A program made the translations under genes and the position numbers. Source: Scytonematopsis contorta HA4267-MV1 (GTDB taxonomy: Bacteria; Cyanobacteriota; Cyanobacteriia; Cyanobacteriales; Nostocaceae). From it: 64,000 nt of DNA. The notes beneath the pieces are model-generated. The model was not told the origin of the DNA, ran no database searches, and was given only the letters and a program-made list of their open reading frames with translations. Of this stretch, positions 26,968 through 36,745 are shown one piece after another (positions within the stretch are counted from its first letter, which is position 1; each line of letters starts with the position of its first letter). The DNA lies in NCBI GenBank assembly GCA_019359035.1, contig JAHHIC010000053.1, positions 186,001-250,000 on the forward strand, read 5' to 3'.

Positions 26968-28062
26968 CTAACCCTCATACCAACTTGCACGCCATGCAGC
27001 TTCTGCTTCCGCTATAGCAAGTTCGCGTTGTTTTTTTTGATACTCTCGTGCTACCTTACTTAGTTTTCCTAAGATGTTACGAATTTGGTTGCGATGAGAC
27101 GATAGAGTCGTATCCGCAAACTCAATTTCCCCCAACCGTAAGCTAATTGCCATGATTTGCGTCAATTTTGAATTTTGGGGTTGCTGTTCGTTTTCAATCT
27201 CAATTACTAAGTTTAAAAGATTTGGAGGCCCTGGCATCATCTCAACAGGTGAATCACTTGAGCTTGCCATTTCTAAAATCTTTCGTGGCAACTTCTTGGG
27301 TAATATTCCAGCTTTTTGACAGGTTATATTAGCCTGATGAGAAAGGTTTTTGAGAGTTTTTTTGATTTGTAATTCAATATACTGCTGCCATCTCAGCAGT
27401 TCTACTGGGTTTGAAAAGTCAGGGGTAGCGTTCGAGTAAAACTCCGCAACAGAAGATATTAGAGATAAAGGGAATTTATCTTTGTCGCGAAGGTTGAATT
27501 TTTGTAGGTCGCGTTCTTCCCAATCTTCATCACTCTCGCCTTCTTCCACGGACTGTTGCGCTTTAATAAAAGCAGCTTCAAATGCTTCTATGTCACCCTC
27601 ATCATACTCATTGAGTTCATCATCCTCATCAAGCTCATCGTCCTCATCAAGCTCATCGTCCTCATCAAGCTCATCGTCCTCATCAAGCTCATCATCCACA
27701 TCAAGCTCATCATCCTCGTCAAGCTCGTCATCCTCGTCAAGCTCATCATCCAGTTCGTCGAGGAGGTCATCACTCTCCTTGTCTGGTTTCAGGAGGAACA
27801 AAAGCTGTTCAGCCCCTCTTTGGCTCAACTTGCGGATGGCTTGCTGTAGGTCTTGCCGTGCTTTTAACGACAAACTCAAGAAATTTTCCGGATATCCTTG
27901 AGTGCAAAGCTGATAAGTCGCCAGAATTAATTGCCCCCGCAAAGCTTGTCCTAAAGCACTCATGTAACTAGCTTCTTCGGTTTGCAGCTTTTCTGAAATT
28001 GCTTGTGCTGTTGCTTTAAGGGCAGCAATATCCCGCTCAATTAGCTCTATTGCTCTGGCCAT
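26968..28062 (-). CDS. conserved hypothetical protein with acidic DELDED repeats
   Basis: A 364-residue soluble protein. Residues 1-92 are helical (ARAIELIERDIAALKATAQAI, LRGQLILATYQLCTQGYP, RQDLQQAIRKLSQRGAEQLL). Residues 98-157 are an almost perfect run of the six-residue unit DELDED (18 bp in DNA, 27592-27771). The second half (about 200-360) is helical again and ends in a coiled-coil-like REYQKKQRELAIAEAEAAW. The N-terminal pattern recurs in cyanobacterial hypotheticals, but I know no function. The acidic run varies in codons only slightly, suggesting recent expansion. It lies upstream of recG on the same strand. Confidence 0.7.
   Translation of the reverse strand: MARAIELIERDIAALKATAQAISEKLQTEEASYMSALGQALRGQLILATYQLCTQGYPENFLSLSLKARQDLQQAIRKLSQRGAEQLLFLLKPDKESDDLLDELDDELDEDDELDEDDELDVDDELDEDDELDEDDELDEDDELDEDDELNEYDEGDIEAFEAAFIKAQQSVEEGESDEDWEERDLQKFNLRDKDKFPLSLISSVAEFYSNATPDFSNPVELLRWQQYIELQIKKTLKNLSHQANITCQKAGILPKKLPRKILEMASSSDSPVEMMPGPPNLLNLVIEIENEQQPQNSKLTQIMAISLRLGEIEFADTTLSSHRNQIRNILGKLSKVAREYQKKQRELAIAEAEAAWRASWYEG
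27592..27771. repeat. 18-bp in-frame tandem repeat (acidic)
   Basis: Plus-strand units of the type CATCCTCATCAAGCTCAT repeat every 18 bp with few substitutions. They encode DELDED on the minus strand. The reverse frame reads as poly-Ser and is not a gene. Confidence 0.9.
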
Positions 28063-28179
28063 ATTTTCTCTTTATCTATACATCTGACTTCAGTGGTACT
28101 AATGTATGCATTAGTGTAATGATAGCAGTTTTGGAAATTTAATATTAGCTTATGTGAAGTTAGTGGGTAATTGAAACGC

Positions 28180-28210
28180 AAAAACAGGTCAGCATGACTT
28201 GCATGACCTG
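28180..28210 (-). terminator. intrinsic terminator of the rpsB-tsf operon
   Basis: On the minus strand CAGGTCA...TGACCTG (28185-28210, with an inner GCA/TGC) forms a strong hairpin followed by TTTTT (plus AAAAA at 28180-28184). It lies 31 bp after the tsf stop codon. Confidence 0.85.
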
Positions 28211-28241
28211 CCCTAAAAAATTATTCAATCAAGCGAGTAAG

Positions 28242-29186
28242 TTATTTCATACCCATTTGAGCTGCAACTTCCTCAGCAAAATTGCTTTCTTTTTTCTCGA
28301 TACCTTCACCCAAGATATAGCGGGTAAAGCGACTCACTGTTACGGGTTCACCCAATTTTGAACTAGCTTGTTTTACTAGTTCTTCCACAAGAATACTTTG
28401 GTCGCGGATGTAAGGTTGGTCTAGGAGAGTCATTTCCTTAAGACGTTTTTCAATTCGTCCTTGGACAATTTTTTCCTTAATATTTTGTGGTTTGTTAGCC
28501 AGGTCATCACGACCCATTTCAATTTCTGTTTCTTTTTCAGATATGCTAACGGGAATTTCGTTGACACTAATGTACTCAACATTAGGACAAGCCGCAATTT
28601 GCATAGCGATATTTCGCGCTAGAGTCTTGAACTCTTCATGAGCAGCAACCGCTTCGTTTTGGCAGCCTAATTCCACCAACACACCAACACGACCACCAGT
28701 GTGAATATAGCTATCAATTATACCCTGTGCGCTATCTGCCAAAGCAAAATTGGCAAAGCGACGCACTTGGATATTTTCGCCCAGCTTAGCGATGATTTGC
28801 TTAATAAATTCATCAACCGTCACACTGCTGTCTTTTATGTAAGGTTGGGCTAACAAAGACTCAACACTTTCACTATTTGCTGCTTGCTCCGCTAAATTCT
28901 GAATCAGAGCTTTAAAATCTTCGTTTCGGGCAACAAAATCTGTTTGACAGTTAACTTCAATTAATACACCTGTTCGACCACCTGGTTGAATATGGGTATC
29001 TACTAAACCTTCTGCCGCAACGTTAGCACTTTTCTTACCCGCCGAAATCATGCCTTTTTGTCGAAGCCACTCAGCAGCTTTTTCAACATCGGCATCATTT
29101 TCTTTAAGTGCCTTTTTGCAATCCATCATGCCGGCACCAGTTTTTTGCCGTAGCTCTTGGACTAGTTTTGCAGATATTTCCGCCAT
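28242..29186 (-). CDS. tsf: translation elongation factor Ts
   Basis: EF-Ts recycles EF-Tu by nucleotide exchange. The 314-residue protein begins with a UBA-like domain ([21 protein letters not shown]) and contains the [10 protein letters not shown]-Tu contact at about residue 82. It has two related core subdomains ([16 protein letters not shown] and [16 protein letters not shown]) as usual for cyanobacteria and plastids. It is the second gene of the classic rpsB-tsf operon, 147 bp after rpsB, with GAGGGAAC just before its ATG. Confidence 0.97.
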   Translation of the reverse strand: MAEISAKLVQELRQKTGAGMMDCKKALKENDADVEKAAEWLRQKGMISAGKKSANVAAEGLVDTHIQPGGRTGVLIEVNCQTDFVARNEDFKALIQNLAEQAANSESVESLLAQPYIKDSSVTVDEFIKQIIAKLGENIQVRRFANFALADSAQGIIDSYIHTGGRVGVLVELGCQNEAVAAHEEFKTLARNIAMQIAACPNVEYISVNEIPVSISEKETEIEMGRDDLANKPQNIKEKIVQGRIEKRLKEMTLLDQPYIRDQSILVEELVKQASSKLGEPVTVSRFTRYILGEGIEKKESNFAEEVAAQMGMK

Positions 29187-29333
29187 GTTCCCTCTATTCC
29201 TACTTATTCGATTGACAATTTTAACGAAGGAAGAAGAAATAGTTTTCTTTTTTCCTCCTTAAAGAGTTTAAATCCGACCAAATTGTGAAATTGGTGGTTT
29301 TGAGGGTTTTAAGGCACTATAGAAGAATAATAA

Positions 29334-30116
29334 TTACTCTTCTTCCTCCTCATCGGGAGCTGCATATTCGGAATAGTCGCCTTCTTCCTCGTATTCACCC
29401 TCGTAATCTTCGTATTCTTCCTCAGTATCCAACTGACCATGACGACCTTCATAAATCGCATCAGCCAACTTACCGACAATTAATTTAATTGAGCGGATAG
29501 CATCATCATTTGCTGGGATGGGAATATCTACTACATCTGGGTCGCAATTAGTATCCAACATCGACACGATGGGAATGTTTAACTTGATACATTCCTGTAC
29601 CGCGTTATACTCCCGACGTTGGTCTACGATAATTACAACATCAGGGACTTTCCGCATGGTTTTAATACCACCCAGATATTTTTGTAACTTCGCTAACTCG
29701 CGACGTAACATTGAAGCTTCTTTTTTGGGTAATAAATCCAATGCGCCACTTTCTTCACGACGTTCCAAATCTTTCAGGCGTTCTACCCGTGTTTTAATCG
29801 TCGTCCAATTGGTGAGCATTCCACCCAACCAACGTTGGTTAATATAATGAGCACCACAACGAGAAGCTTCTTGAGCAATAATACCTGCTGCTTGTCTTTT
29901 GGTGCCTACAAACAAGAATTTTTTGCCCTGTTCAGCTTGGGAGCGCATATAAGTATAAGCCTCTTCCATCAACTGGGCAGTTTGCACCAAGTCTATAATA
30001 TGAACCCCGTTACGAGCGGTGTAAATATAAGGGTCCATTTTGGGGTTCCAACGTCGGGTTTGATGCCCAAAGTGAACCCCAGATTCCATCATCTGAGCCA
30101 GAGAAACAACAGCCAT
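29334..30116 (-). CDS. rpsB: 30S ribosomal protein S2
   Basis: A 260-residue S2 starting [25 protein letters not shown] (first residues), with [22 protein letters not shown] and [22 protein letters not shown], all S2 landmarks. The last 30 residues form a Glu/Tyr-rich acidic tail, longer than in E. coli but common in cyanobacteria. It is the first gene of the rpsB-tsf operon. AGGAG lies 6 nt upstream of the ATG, directly beside a predicted leader stem (30128-30181), so its translation may be feedback-controlled. Confidence 0.97.
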   Translation of the reverse strand: MAVVSLAQMMESGVHFGHQTRRWNPKMDPYIYTARNGVHIIDLVQTAQLMEEAYTYMRSQAEQGKKFLFVGTKRQAAGIIAQEASRCGAHYINQRWLGGMLTNWTTIKTRVERLKDLERREESGALDLLPKKEASMLRRELAKLQKYLGGIKTMRKVPDVVIIVDQRREYNAVQECIKLNIPIVSMLDTNCDPDVVDIPIPANDDAIRSIKLIVGKLADAIYEGRHGQLDTEEEYEDYEGEYEEEGDYSEYAAPDEEEEE

Positions 30117-30121
30117 TTTTT

Positions 30122-30185
30122 ACTCCTAATTCGGGTTAAGCCTCCACCCAGGAGCATTTCTATATAAGAAACACCCGAATTCCTA
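30122..30185 (-). promoter_or_regulatory. putative structured leader of rpsB
   Basis: A perfect 9-bp stem, AATTCGGGT (plus 30128-30136) with ACCCGAATT (30173-30181), encloses two small hairpins on the minus strand: TTTCT-TATAT-AGAAA and GCTCC-TGGGT-GGAGGC. The outer stem abuts the AGGAG Shine-Dalgarno. S2 autoregulates its operon in proteobacteria; that this is a cyanobacterial equivalent is inference. Confidence 0.5.
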
Positions 30186-30241
30186 GGTGTGCGGGGGTTA
30201 ATGAACCATATAAGGGTAACACATTTTTTGGTCGTTGGAGG

Positions 30242-30290
30242 TTGACTGTTGGCTGTTGACTGTTGACTGCTAACTGTTGACTGCTGACTG
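30242..30290. repeat. heptamer array (TTGACTG) overlapping the GT2 stop codon
   Basis: Seven 7-bp units: TTGACTG, TTGGCTG, TTGACTG, TTGACTG, CTAACTG, TTGACTG and CTGACTG. The GT2 stop codon (30270-30272) lies inside the fifth unit, so the last residues of that protein are repeat-encoded. Confidence 0.9.
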
Positions 30291-31223
30291 ATTATACGCT
30301 TCGTAAACGCCTTTGACGTTATACCAATTAAGGAAAATACGGGCTATTTCTAAAGCTAATTGAGGTCTACCTAAATTAATTAACCATTGTAAAAGAGGAG
30401 CCATTGTTCGCTCGTTCAAAATACCGTTTAGCGAAAGAACTCCCCATAATATGCGATGCAACCAAGTCATTTGAATCATCATTCGTACTTCCCAAGTAGG
30501 GTGTTTTTGATAAAACAAAACTCCCATGCGTCCTCGTTGAATTTCTTTATCAATCAAATTATTTATTTGTTCTAATTTAAATGCTGGATGCCAATGGTAA
30601 CCTACTGCTTCTGGGCATTTCATTAGTTGCAATCCTAGCTTTTTAAGTCTTACACCTAATTCTAAATCTTCCCAACCATAGAGTTGAAAACCTGTATCAA
30701 ACAGTCCTGCTTTTTCTAACCAATGTTTAGGAATTGCTACATTCCCTGTGGCAAAAAAAGCCGCTGAAAAATCAGTTATTTTGTAAGGTTCTGAAGTCGG
30801 ATTATCAAAATTAGCAGTATTAATTACTGCTCCATAGGTAAAAAACTTATCGTTTCCTAGTTTTTGTTGTCCCTGTTCTAATGCATTTGCATGGGATTGT
30901 AGGAACGTTTCTGTTACTACTAAATCGCTATCAATAAAAATAATGGTGTCACCGATACTTCGCTCTACACCCAAATTTCTGGCTGCTGCTGGTCCCAAAT
31001 GGTCTTGTGGAAAGGCTCGCACATGGGGGAACTCCTGTTTGTGCGTCTCTAGCCACTCTAAAGTACCATCACTTGAACCATCATCAACTAAAACTATTTC
31101 ATAATCAGTAACTTTAGTGGATACGCTTAGTTGCTGTATCTCTAAGGCTCTTAAGCACTTTTCTAAAATCGCTTTACGATTGTATGTTGGAATAACAACA
31201 CTAAAAAACACAACTTCACCCAC
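30270..31223 (-). CDS. family 2 glycosyltransferase
   Basis: A 317-residue GT-A fold enzyme: SVVIPTYNRKAILEKCL at the N-terminus, VDDGSSDGT (46-54), the metal-binding DSD at 98-100, and the acceptor-side GWEDLELGVRLKKLG near residue 183. It has no membrane segment except a weakly hydrophobic C-terminal region. The donor and acceptor are unknown; exopolysaccharide or lipid decoration is likely. The C-terminal QSAVNS and stop codon come from a heptamer array. It reads toward rpsB on the same strand, with a gap of about 150 bp. Confidence 0.88.
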   Translation of the reverse strand: MGEVVFFSVVIPTYNRKAILEKCLRALEIQQLSVSTKVTDYEIVLVDDGSSDGTLEWLETHKQEFPHVRAFPQDHLGPAAARNLGVERSIGDTIIFIDSDLVVTETFLQSHANALEQGQQKLGNDKFFTYGAVINTANFDNPTSEPYKITDFSAAFFATGNVAIPKHWLEKAGLFDTGFQLYGWEDLELGVRLKKLGLQLMKCPEAVGYHWHPAFKLEQINNLIDKEIQRGRMGVLFYQKHPTWEVRMMIQMTWLHRILWGVLSLNGILNERTMAPLLQWLINLGRPQLALEIARIFLNWYNVKGVYEAYNQSAVNS

Positions 31224-31303
31224 ATCATTATATTGCCCTTATCCAGGATAGGACAGTAGAGCTATTTACTCTGTTCCTTACCTTACGATGGATACTGAAA
31301 AGT

Positions 31304-31338
31304 GGGGAGTGGGGAGTGGGGAGTGGGGAGTGGGGAGT
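31304..31338. repeat. heptamer array (GGGGAGT x5)
   Basis: Five perfect GGGGAGT units in the divergent gap between the GT2 gene and the second CDF gene. Confidence 0.9.
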
Positions 31339-31435
31339 GGGGGATAACACTGTGCTATCTATAGCCTGCATCAAAAATACCTTATGTTACGTTGGAACTT
31401 ACCCAGCTTTTGATAGCGTCTAAGTAAATAGCCAG

Positions 31436-31491
31436 CAGTCAACAGTCAACAGTCAACAGTCAACCGTCAACAGTCAACCGTCAACCGTCAA
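31436..31491. repeat. heptamer array (CAGTCAA/CCGTCAA x8) at the CDF start codon
   Basis: Eight units: CAGTCAA four times, CCGTCAA, CAGTCAA, CCGTCAA and CCGTCAA. The array ends 4 bp before the ATG at 31496 and therefore fills the position of the ribosome-binding site. Confidence 0.92.
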
Positions 31492-31495
31492 CCAA

Positions 31496-32509
31496 ATGCT
31501 TTCTACCAATAAATGTCGCGATTGCGAGTGTACAAATAATCCAATAAAATTAGGTTCTCATCGTCAAAAAACTCGGCTTTTGTGGACTACGGTAGTTATG
31601 CTTGCTGGGTTTTTTGCGGTTGAGTGGAGTGTTGGTCTATGGACTCACAGTTTATCGTTACAAGCTGATGCTGGTCATATTCTCTCTGATGTCGCAGCTT
31701 TAGGTATTTCACTTGTCGCTACTTGTTTGGCTCAAAAACCCCCTAGTGGTAAGGCGACTTTTGGACATTCTCGTGTCGAAATTTTAGCGGCTTTGGCAAA
31801 TAGCCTTATTTTATTGGCTATCGCTGTTTTTATCGCGAGTGAGGCTATAAACCGATTTCAAAGCCCAGAAACGATTTTAGGCTTACCAATGCTGGCTGTG
31901 GCGATGTTGGGTTTAGTTATTAATTTACTCAATATCACTTTACTTCATTCCCACTCCCACAATGATTTGAATATTAAGGGAGCTTTGTTACATGTGATAG
32001 CAGATACAGGAAGCTCTGTAGGTGTATTACTGGCAGCTGTAGCAATTCACTTTTGGGATTGGTTTTGGGCTGATGCTGCTATTAGTTTGGTGGTTGCTAT
32101 ATTTATCGCTTTTAGTGCTTTGCCGCTACTTAAAGAAAGTCTAAATATTCTTTTAGAATATGCTCCGTCATCGATTGCACCTGCAACTGTAGAAGCTGCA
32201 CTAAAATCTTTTCCGGGTGTTGTTGAAGTTGAAAAACTGTACATCTGGACTATTAATGCTGATAATGTCATGCTATCAGCACATTTAGTAGTGGAATCGG
32301 CAACTATAGATGAACGAGAGCGTATGCTGCGAAATTTGCAGGTCTATCTTCGACAAAATTTTGGTATTAATGAAACGACTTTACAATTAACTAATCGTAA
32401 GTTTAAACCTGTAATTCCTATTCATCCTTTATTTAATCAAAGTTTAGTTTCAATGCTGCCCTCTACTAAAGCTGTTTCCCAACTGGCAGAGAAAAATATA
32501 AAAATGTAA
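31496..32509 (+). CDS. cation diffusion facilitator, CzcD/ZnT type
   Basis: A 337-residue CDF protein. TM2 has H61-x3-D65 (ADAGHILSD) and TM5 a HVIAD motif, the HxxxD pair of zinc transporters. A short His-rich loop (HSHSHND) lies between TM4 and TM5, as in CzcD. Three cysteines lie in the first 12 residues (C-x2-C-x-C), an unusual N-terminal metal-binding candidate. It probably exports Zn2+ and related metals. The start codon directly follows a heptamer array and lacks a Shine-Dalgarno. It is distinct from the CDF at 4740. argG follows 93 bp downstream. Confidence 0.9.
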   Translation: MLSTNKCRDCECTNNPIKLGSHRQKTRLLWTTVVMLAGFFAVEWSVGLWTHSLSLQADAGHILSDVAALGISLVATCLAQKPPSGKATFGHSRVEILAALANSLILLAIAVFIASEAINRFQSPETILGLPMLAVAMLGLVINLLNITLLHSHSHNDLNIKGALLHVIADTGSSVGVLLAAVAIHFWDWFWADAAISLVVAIFIAFSALPLLKESLNILLEYAPSSIAPATVEAALKSFPGVVEVEKLYIWTINADNVMLSAHLVVESATIDERERMLRNLQVYLRQNFGINETTLQLTNRKFKPVIPIHPLFNQSLVSMLPSTKAVSQLAEKNIKM

Positions 32510-32602
32510 AATCATGGTTGTACTGAATTAAGGTTTCGCGTAACGTAATGCTCATTAGATATAATGACTCATTGTCTGCTATATTCCCAACTGGAGAAAA
32601 TA

Positions 32603-33802
32603 ATGGGTCGCGCCAAAAAAGTAGTCTTGGCATATTCTGGTGGAGTTGATACATCGGTGTGCATTCCCTACCTAAAAGAAGAGTGGGGTGTAGAAGAAGT
32701 AATTACCCTCGCTGCTGATTTAGGTCAAGGAGATGAATTAGAACCAGTTAAACAAAAAGCCTTGAAATCAGGTGCTAGTGAGTCCTTAGTAATAGATGTT
32801 AAAGAAACTTTCATCAAAGACTACGCTTTCCCCGCAATTTGTGCAAACGCGCTTTACGAGAATCGCTACCCTTTGGGGACATCTCTGGCACGTCCACTCA
32901 TAGCTAAAATTTTAGTAGAAGCAGCCATCAAATACAGTGCTGACGCTATTGCTCATGGCTGCACTGGCAAAGGTAACGACCAGGTACGCTTTGATGTTTC
33001 TACCACTGCTCTCAACCCAAATCTGAAAATACTCGCACCTGCACGGGAATGGGGTATGAGTCGCGAAGAAACTATCGCTTACGGTGAACGCTTTGGTATT
33101 CCTGCACCAGTCAAAAAATCTTCCCCCTATAGCATCGACAAAAATTTGCTTGGTCGCAGCATAGAAGCTGGTATTTTAGAAGACCCAGCAACCGAACCAC
33201 CAGAAGAAATTTATGAAATGACTCTGGCTATTGCTGACACCCCATCGGAGCCAGAATATATTGAAATAGGTTTCACAAGAGGTATTCCCACCACTATCAA
33301 CGGTCAACCCAAAAATCCCGTAGAGCTAATTGAAGAACTCAATAAAAAAGCGGGAAATCATGGTATTGGTCGCATCGATATGATAGAAAACCGTTTGGTG
33401 GGAATCAAATCGAGGGAAATATACGAAGCACCCGCAATGACTGTGTTAATTCAAGCACACAGAGACTTGGAAAGCTTGACTTTAACGGCTGATGTAACTC
33501 ATTACAAACGCGGCATTGAAGAAACTTATAGTCAATTAGTTTACAACGGTCTGTGGTATAGCCCCCTGAAAACAGCCTTGGATGCATTTATTCAGCAAAC
33601 CCAAGAACGGGTGTCTGGGACAGTAAAGCTCAAACTTTTTAAAGGAAACGCCACCATCGTCGGACGTTGGAGCGACAATAGCCTTTACACACCAGACTTA
33701 GCAACCTACGGAGCAGAAGACCAATTCGACCATAAAGCAGCAGAAGGCTTTATTTACGTTTGGGGATTACCTACTCGCATTTGGGCACAAAATAACTCAT
33801 AA
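32603..33802 (+). CDS. argG: argininosuccinate synthase
   Basis: It joins citrulline and aspartate using ATP in arginine synthesis. The 399-residue protein has the N-type ATP pyrophosphatase loop [14 protein letters not shown] near the N-terminus, [14 protein letters not shown], and [19 protein letters not shown] chose the ATG at 32603 because it starts at the conserved [13 protein letters not shown] and has GGAG 8 nt upstream; the ORF extends 13 codons further (32564) without family support. It is followed 11 bp later by a dispersed GTGGGG element and then a long heptamer array. Confidence 0.96.
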   Translation: MGRAKKVVLAYSGGVDTSVCIPYLKEEWGVEEVITLAADLGQGDELEPVKQKALKSGASESLVIDVKETFIKDYAFPAICANALYENRYPLGTSLARPLIAKILVEAAIKYSADAIAHGCTGKGNDQVRFDVSTTALNPNLKILAPAREWGMSREETIAYGERFGIPAPVKKSSPYSIDKNLLGRSIEAGILEDPATEPPEEIYEMTLAIADTPSEPEYIEIGFTRGIPTTINGQPKNPVELIEELNKKAGNHGIGRIDMIENRLVGIKSREIYEAPAMTVLIQAHRDLESLTLTADVTHYKRGIEETYSQLVYNGLWYSPLKTALDAFIQQTQERVSGTVKLKLFKGNATIVGRWSDNSLYTPDLATYGAEDQFDHKAAEGFIYVWGLPTRIWAQNNS

Positions 33803-33812
33803 TTATATACCT

Positions 33813-33840
33813 CTTGTGGGGTGGGCATCCTTGCCCGCCC
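33813..33840. repeat. dispersed element with CTTGTGGGGTGGGCATCC (copy 2)
   Basis: It starts 10 bp after the argG stop codon and continues TTGCCCGCCC. Its GGGTGGGCA/TTGCCCGCC hairpin could serve as an argG terminator, though no U-run follows. Confidence 0.8.
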
Positions 33841-33849
33841 GATTATATT

Positions 33850-34008
<159 letters not shown>

Positions 34009-34027
<19 letters not shown>

Positions 34028-34638
34028 TTCTCTTGCCGAGATTCTAGCCATAAGGGGACGACAATTACAGCTATTAAAATCAGCAAAGCTAAAATAGCAA
34101 ATTTACTCACCCAAGCTACTAACTGTTCTAGGGAGATAATTCTACCTGCAAAAAATGCCAGTGTTACCATTACGCTAGCCCAAGTACTAGCTCCAAGTAC
34201 ATTCCATAAAAAGAAATTAGCAAAGGGCATTTCGGCTATACCAGCTAAAGGGGAGGCGAAAATCCGCAGCAATGCAAAAAAACGTCCAAAGAATACTGCT
34301 TTAGCCGCATTTTCACTAAATTGCTCTTTGATACCAATGAGTCGCTGCTCCGAAATTCTGAAGATGCTACCAGCTCGTACCAAGAATGGCCAACCGCCTA
34401 TTCTGCCTATCCAATAACCGCAAGTGCCACCAATTACAGCTCCTGTTGCTGCATCAGCTAGAACTAGCCAGTAATTAAGTTCATTACTCCCAGCAAGAAA
34501 ACCTCCCACTAGGGTCACTGTTTCACCTGGAAGAGGAATGCCAAGATTTTCTAATAAAATTCCCAAAAAAATTGCCCAGTAACCGTACTGATGGGCTATT
34601 TCCTGGATGTTTTCTAAAGATATAAATTCAAGCGACAT
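34009..34638 (-). CDS. DedA/SNARE-associated family membrane protein
   Basis: A 209-residue polytopic protein with DedA landmarks: LLENLGIPLPGETVTLVGG (28-46), GTCGYWIGRIGG (70-81) and the GRFFALLRIFASPLAG stretch with its conserved arginines (118-133). Four to five membrane helices. DedA proteins act in lipid carrier or phospholipid flipping and membrane homeostasis; the substrate here is unknown. The last residues (VGSGE) and the TAG stop are encoded by CCCCACT/CCCTACT heptamers, so the original C-terminus has been replaced or trimmed by the repeat. Confidence 0.88.
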
Positions 34639-34726
34639 CCAGCACCATTACCTTTACAAAAATTTACTTTACTTTCTATATTATGTTCTCTTTTACTCAG
34701 ATACTTCAACCTGCTGTGCCAAAAAG

Positions 34727-34867
34727 ATGGCAGATGGCAGAAGGAAAGAGAAAGAAGAATTAATTAAAGGACTTTTTATTAGCATTTTTATTGGAATTTT
34801 TATTGGAATTTTTATAAATATTGTATTTATTCGCAAAAACATTAGCAAAAACAATGATACCTATTAG
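34727..34867 (+). CDS. possible 46-aa single-helix membrane peptide
   Basis: The ATG-started ORF would encode a charged N-terminus (MADGRRKEKEELIKG), a hydrophobic helix with a repeated FIGI unit (about 16-33), and a basic tail. The start overlaps a 7-bp repeat AGATGGC-AGATGGC. The composition looks like a real small membrane protein, but there is no family match I know and no Shine-Dalgarno. Chance is a fair alternative. Otherwise the 34639-35193 gap shows only AT-rich sequence. Confidence 0.25.
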   Translation: MADGRRKEKEELIKGLFISIFIGIFIGIFINIVFIRKNISKNNDTY

Positions 34868-35193
34868 CTTTTGCTATTTAATAAAAGCGATATTTTTCCA
34901 TAACAGCATATTTACTGATGTAGTGAGAAAGGTTTATAAAAATTTCATGAAGATAACCATAAATTATAAAAATTTGGTAAAAGATGCGATTGTTACCGAA
35001 TTTATCAAAGGGTTCTGACTATACTGAAGGAGAAAAAATAAATTATACGGCATGAATACTTAATTTAACTCAGCTAATCGTACCACTGCGACTAAAGCAT
35101 TCGTGGTGAAAGCAGTAAATGTACGGTCGGCGGAAAATAAGTTTTCGTGTCAAATTTTGTTTTTTTAATTCTTTCTACTACCCAGTTAAATTC

Positions 35194-35544
35194 ATGATTA
35201 CATCAGAATGTCAACTGATTCTTTTTAAACCGGAAGGGCGTATAGATTTGCAGGGCGGAATCGCTTTGGGCAAAGAAATGGCTACAGTACAACCTCAATG
35301 CAATCAACTTTGGGTGATAAACCTAGCCAATGTTGATTTTATGGACAGTTGTGGCTTAGTACCCTTAGTTAAATGTCTAAAGGCAGCACGTGAATGCGGT
35401 TGCCGTTTGGTTCTTTGTAATGTTCAAACACCCGTACGCTTGATTTTAGAGCTTACACAACTTGATTCTGTGTTTGAAATCTTTAACACTTACGAAGATA
35501 TTTTGTGCGTTTTGAGCGATGGGAATCTTGCAGTAGAAAACTAA
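35194..35544 (+). CDS. STAS-domain protein (anti-sigma-factor-antagonist-like)
   Basis: A 116-residue STAS domain: LILFKPEGRIDLQGGIALGKEM, then WVINLANVDFMDSCGLVPLVKCLKAA with the phospho-site serine in DSCG, then GCRLVLCNVQTPVRLILELTQLDSVFEIF. STAS proteins of this kind are phosphorylated by anti-sigma kinases and act in partner switching. No cognate kinase or phosphatase gene is adjacent. I start at the ATG 35194; the ORF extends 25 codons upstream (35119) with a Phe/Tyr-rich sequence that does not look like this family. Confidence 0.88.
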   Translation: MITSECQLILFKPEGRIDLQGGIALGKEMATVQPQCNQLWVINLANVDFMDSCGLVPLVKCLKAARECGCRLVLCNVQTPVRLILELTQLDSVFEIFNTYEDILCVLSDGNLAVEN

Positions 35545-35930
35545 CTGGTTTTACTATTAGTTTTTACTATTACCGCTTAGTAAGGTCGCATTATCAGAAG
35601 CACTGGCTTTGCAGCTAGGCAATACCAATTGCACATGCATGAGTATTGCTTTTGGATGCCATGCTAGCAAAATCATGTGCTGTTCACTACACATCCCATT
35701 TTATTGAATATAATTATGCCATATTGTTAAAGTAATTTATGCAAATTCTAAACAAATTGTAACTTAATCACTTACAACTATCAATTAGTAGATTCACACA
35801 GTAAGAAAGTCAAAATCAATAAAAAGATTTCTTGAAAAATAAAATAAATTGCTTGAAAATTACTCAGAGATTTGATTGCTGAGTAAAAATACTTGATACT
35901 CGACAGCATTTTCTTGTGACACTTTTTTTA
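35545..35930. other. intergenic region with one hairpin
   Basis: GCAATAC (35619-35625) can pair with GTATTGC (35643-35649) around a 17-nt loop containing ATGCAT. There is no U-run, so it is not a clear terminator. Nothing else is recognised in this 386-bp gap between convergent genes. Confidence 0.4.
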
Positions 35931-36488
35931 TTAAGCGTTAGGAATAGGAGAAACATTACCTTCCGATGCTAATCGAGGAAAATTTGGTAGGTCGATTCCA
36001 CTATGGCTTGCTGTCCTAGTTTTGAGGGCTAAACGGTAACTTACACTTTGTAATTCTGCTTGTAACTGCCGATTTTCTCGTTGTAGATTGGAAACTTTTT
36101 CTCTAACAGGAGCCATACGCTCCTCAAACTTCCGACGATAAATTTGTGGTAGCTCTTGTACAACCTGCTCTAACATCCGACTGCGGTCTGTTAGTTCTTG
36201 TACCGACTGCCGCAACTGATAAATTTCACCATCACGAGAAGTTATTTGCTCTTGGTAAAAAGTTACTTGCTGCTCAACTGCTTGCAGCTGTTCTCGCAAG
36301 GTTAACAACTCGGCTTGGTAGCGCTCTGAAATTTCTGGCTGGGGAATAAAATTTGTATTACCCTTTACCAGTCTAAAAAGTTCCTGAGACAGCTGTTGCA
36401 CTAGTTGGTCGCGAAGCTGCAATTCTTGACGCAGTTTCGATACATCTGCTGAGAGAGCTTGAATTGTAGAGTTATCTGTTTGGCTCAC
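35931..36488 (-). CDS. coiled-coil protein, cyanobacterial, function unknown
   Basis: A 185-residue protein predicted to be mostly coiled coil: residues about 8-42 (LSADVSKLRQELQLRDQLVQQL), 54-112 (heptad-rich with many Gln and Glu) and 125-152 (REKVSNLQRENRQLQAELQS). A short polar, Pro-containing tail follows. There is no signal peptide or membrane segment. Such proteins in filamentous cyanobacteria may be structural or cytoskeletal, but nothing here shows that. It lies 3' of rpsF on the same strand, with a gap of 257 bp. Confidence 0.65.
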   Translation of the reverse strand: MSQTDNSTIQALSADVSKLRQELQLRDQLVQQLSQELFRLVKGNTNFIPQPEISERYQAELLTLREQLQAVEQQVTFYQEQITSRDGEIYQLRQSVQELTDRSRMLEQVVQELPQIYRRKFEERMAPVREKVSNLQRENRQLQAELQSVSYRLALKTRTASHSGIDLPNFPRLASEGNVSPIPNA

Positions 36489-36745
36489 TGTGGCAACTAG
36501 CTCCCAATTAGTTTTTTTTTGCTTTATCTTACCAAGGTGGTATTTAACCCAGGTAGTACTGAATATTTTAGTAAGTAATTGTTAATTTAGCATCAACTGC
36601 AAAATTCGCAAGATGAAAAATAAAAATTTTTTTAAACTTTTAATGAGAAATAATGAGAAATTTTAATGAAAAATTTTGCTACCCCTATTTTATTGCCTCT
36701 TTCCCATAGAGGAAAAGAGGTTAAAGAATTTAGCTGGTGATATTA

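Noticed and set aside
27482-27901. 139-aa poly-Ser plus-strand ORF
   Set aside because: It is the complement of the acidic DELDED repeat, whose minus-strand frame has a long ordered protein on both sides.
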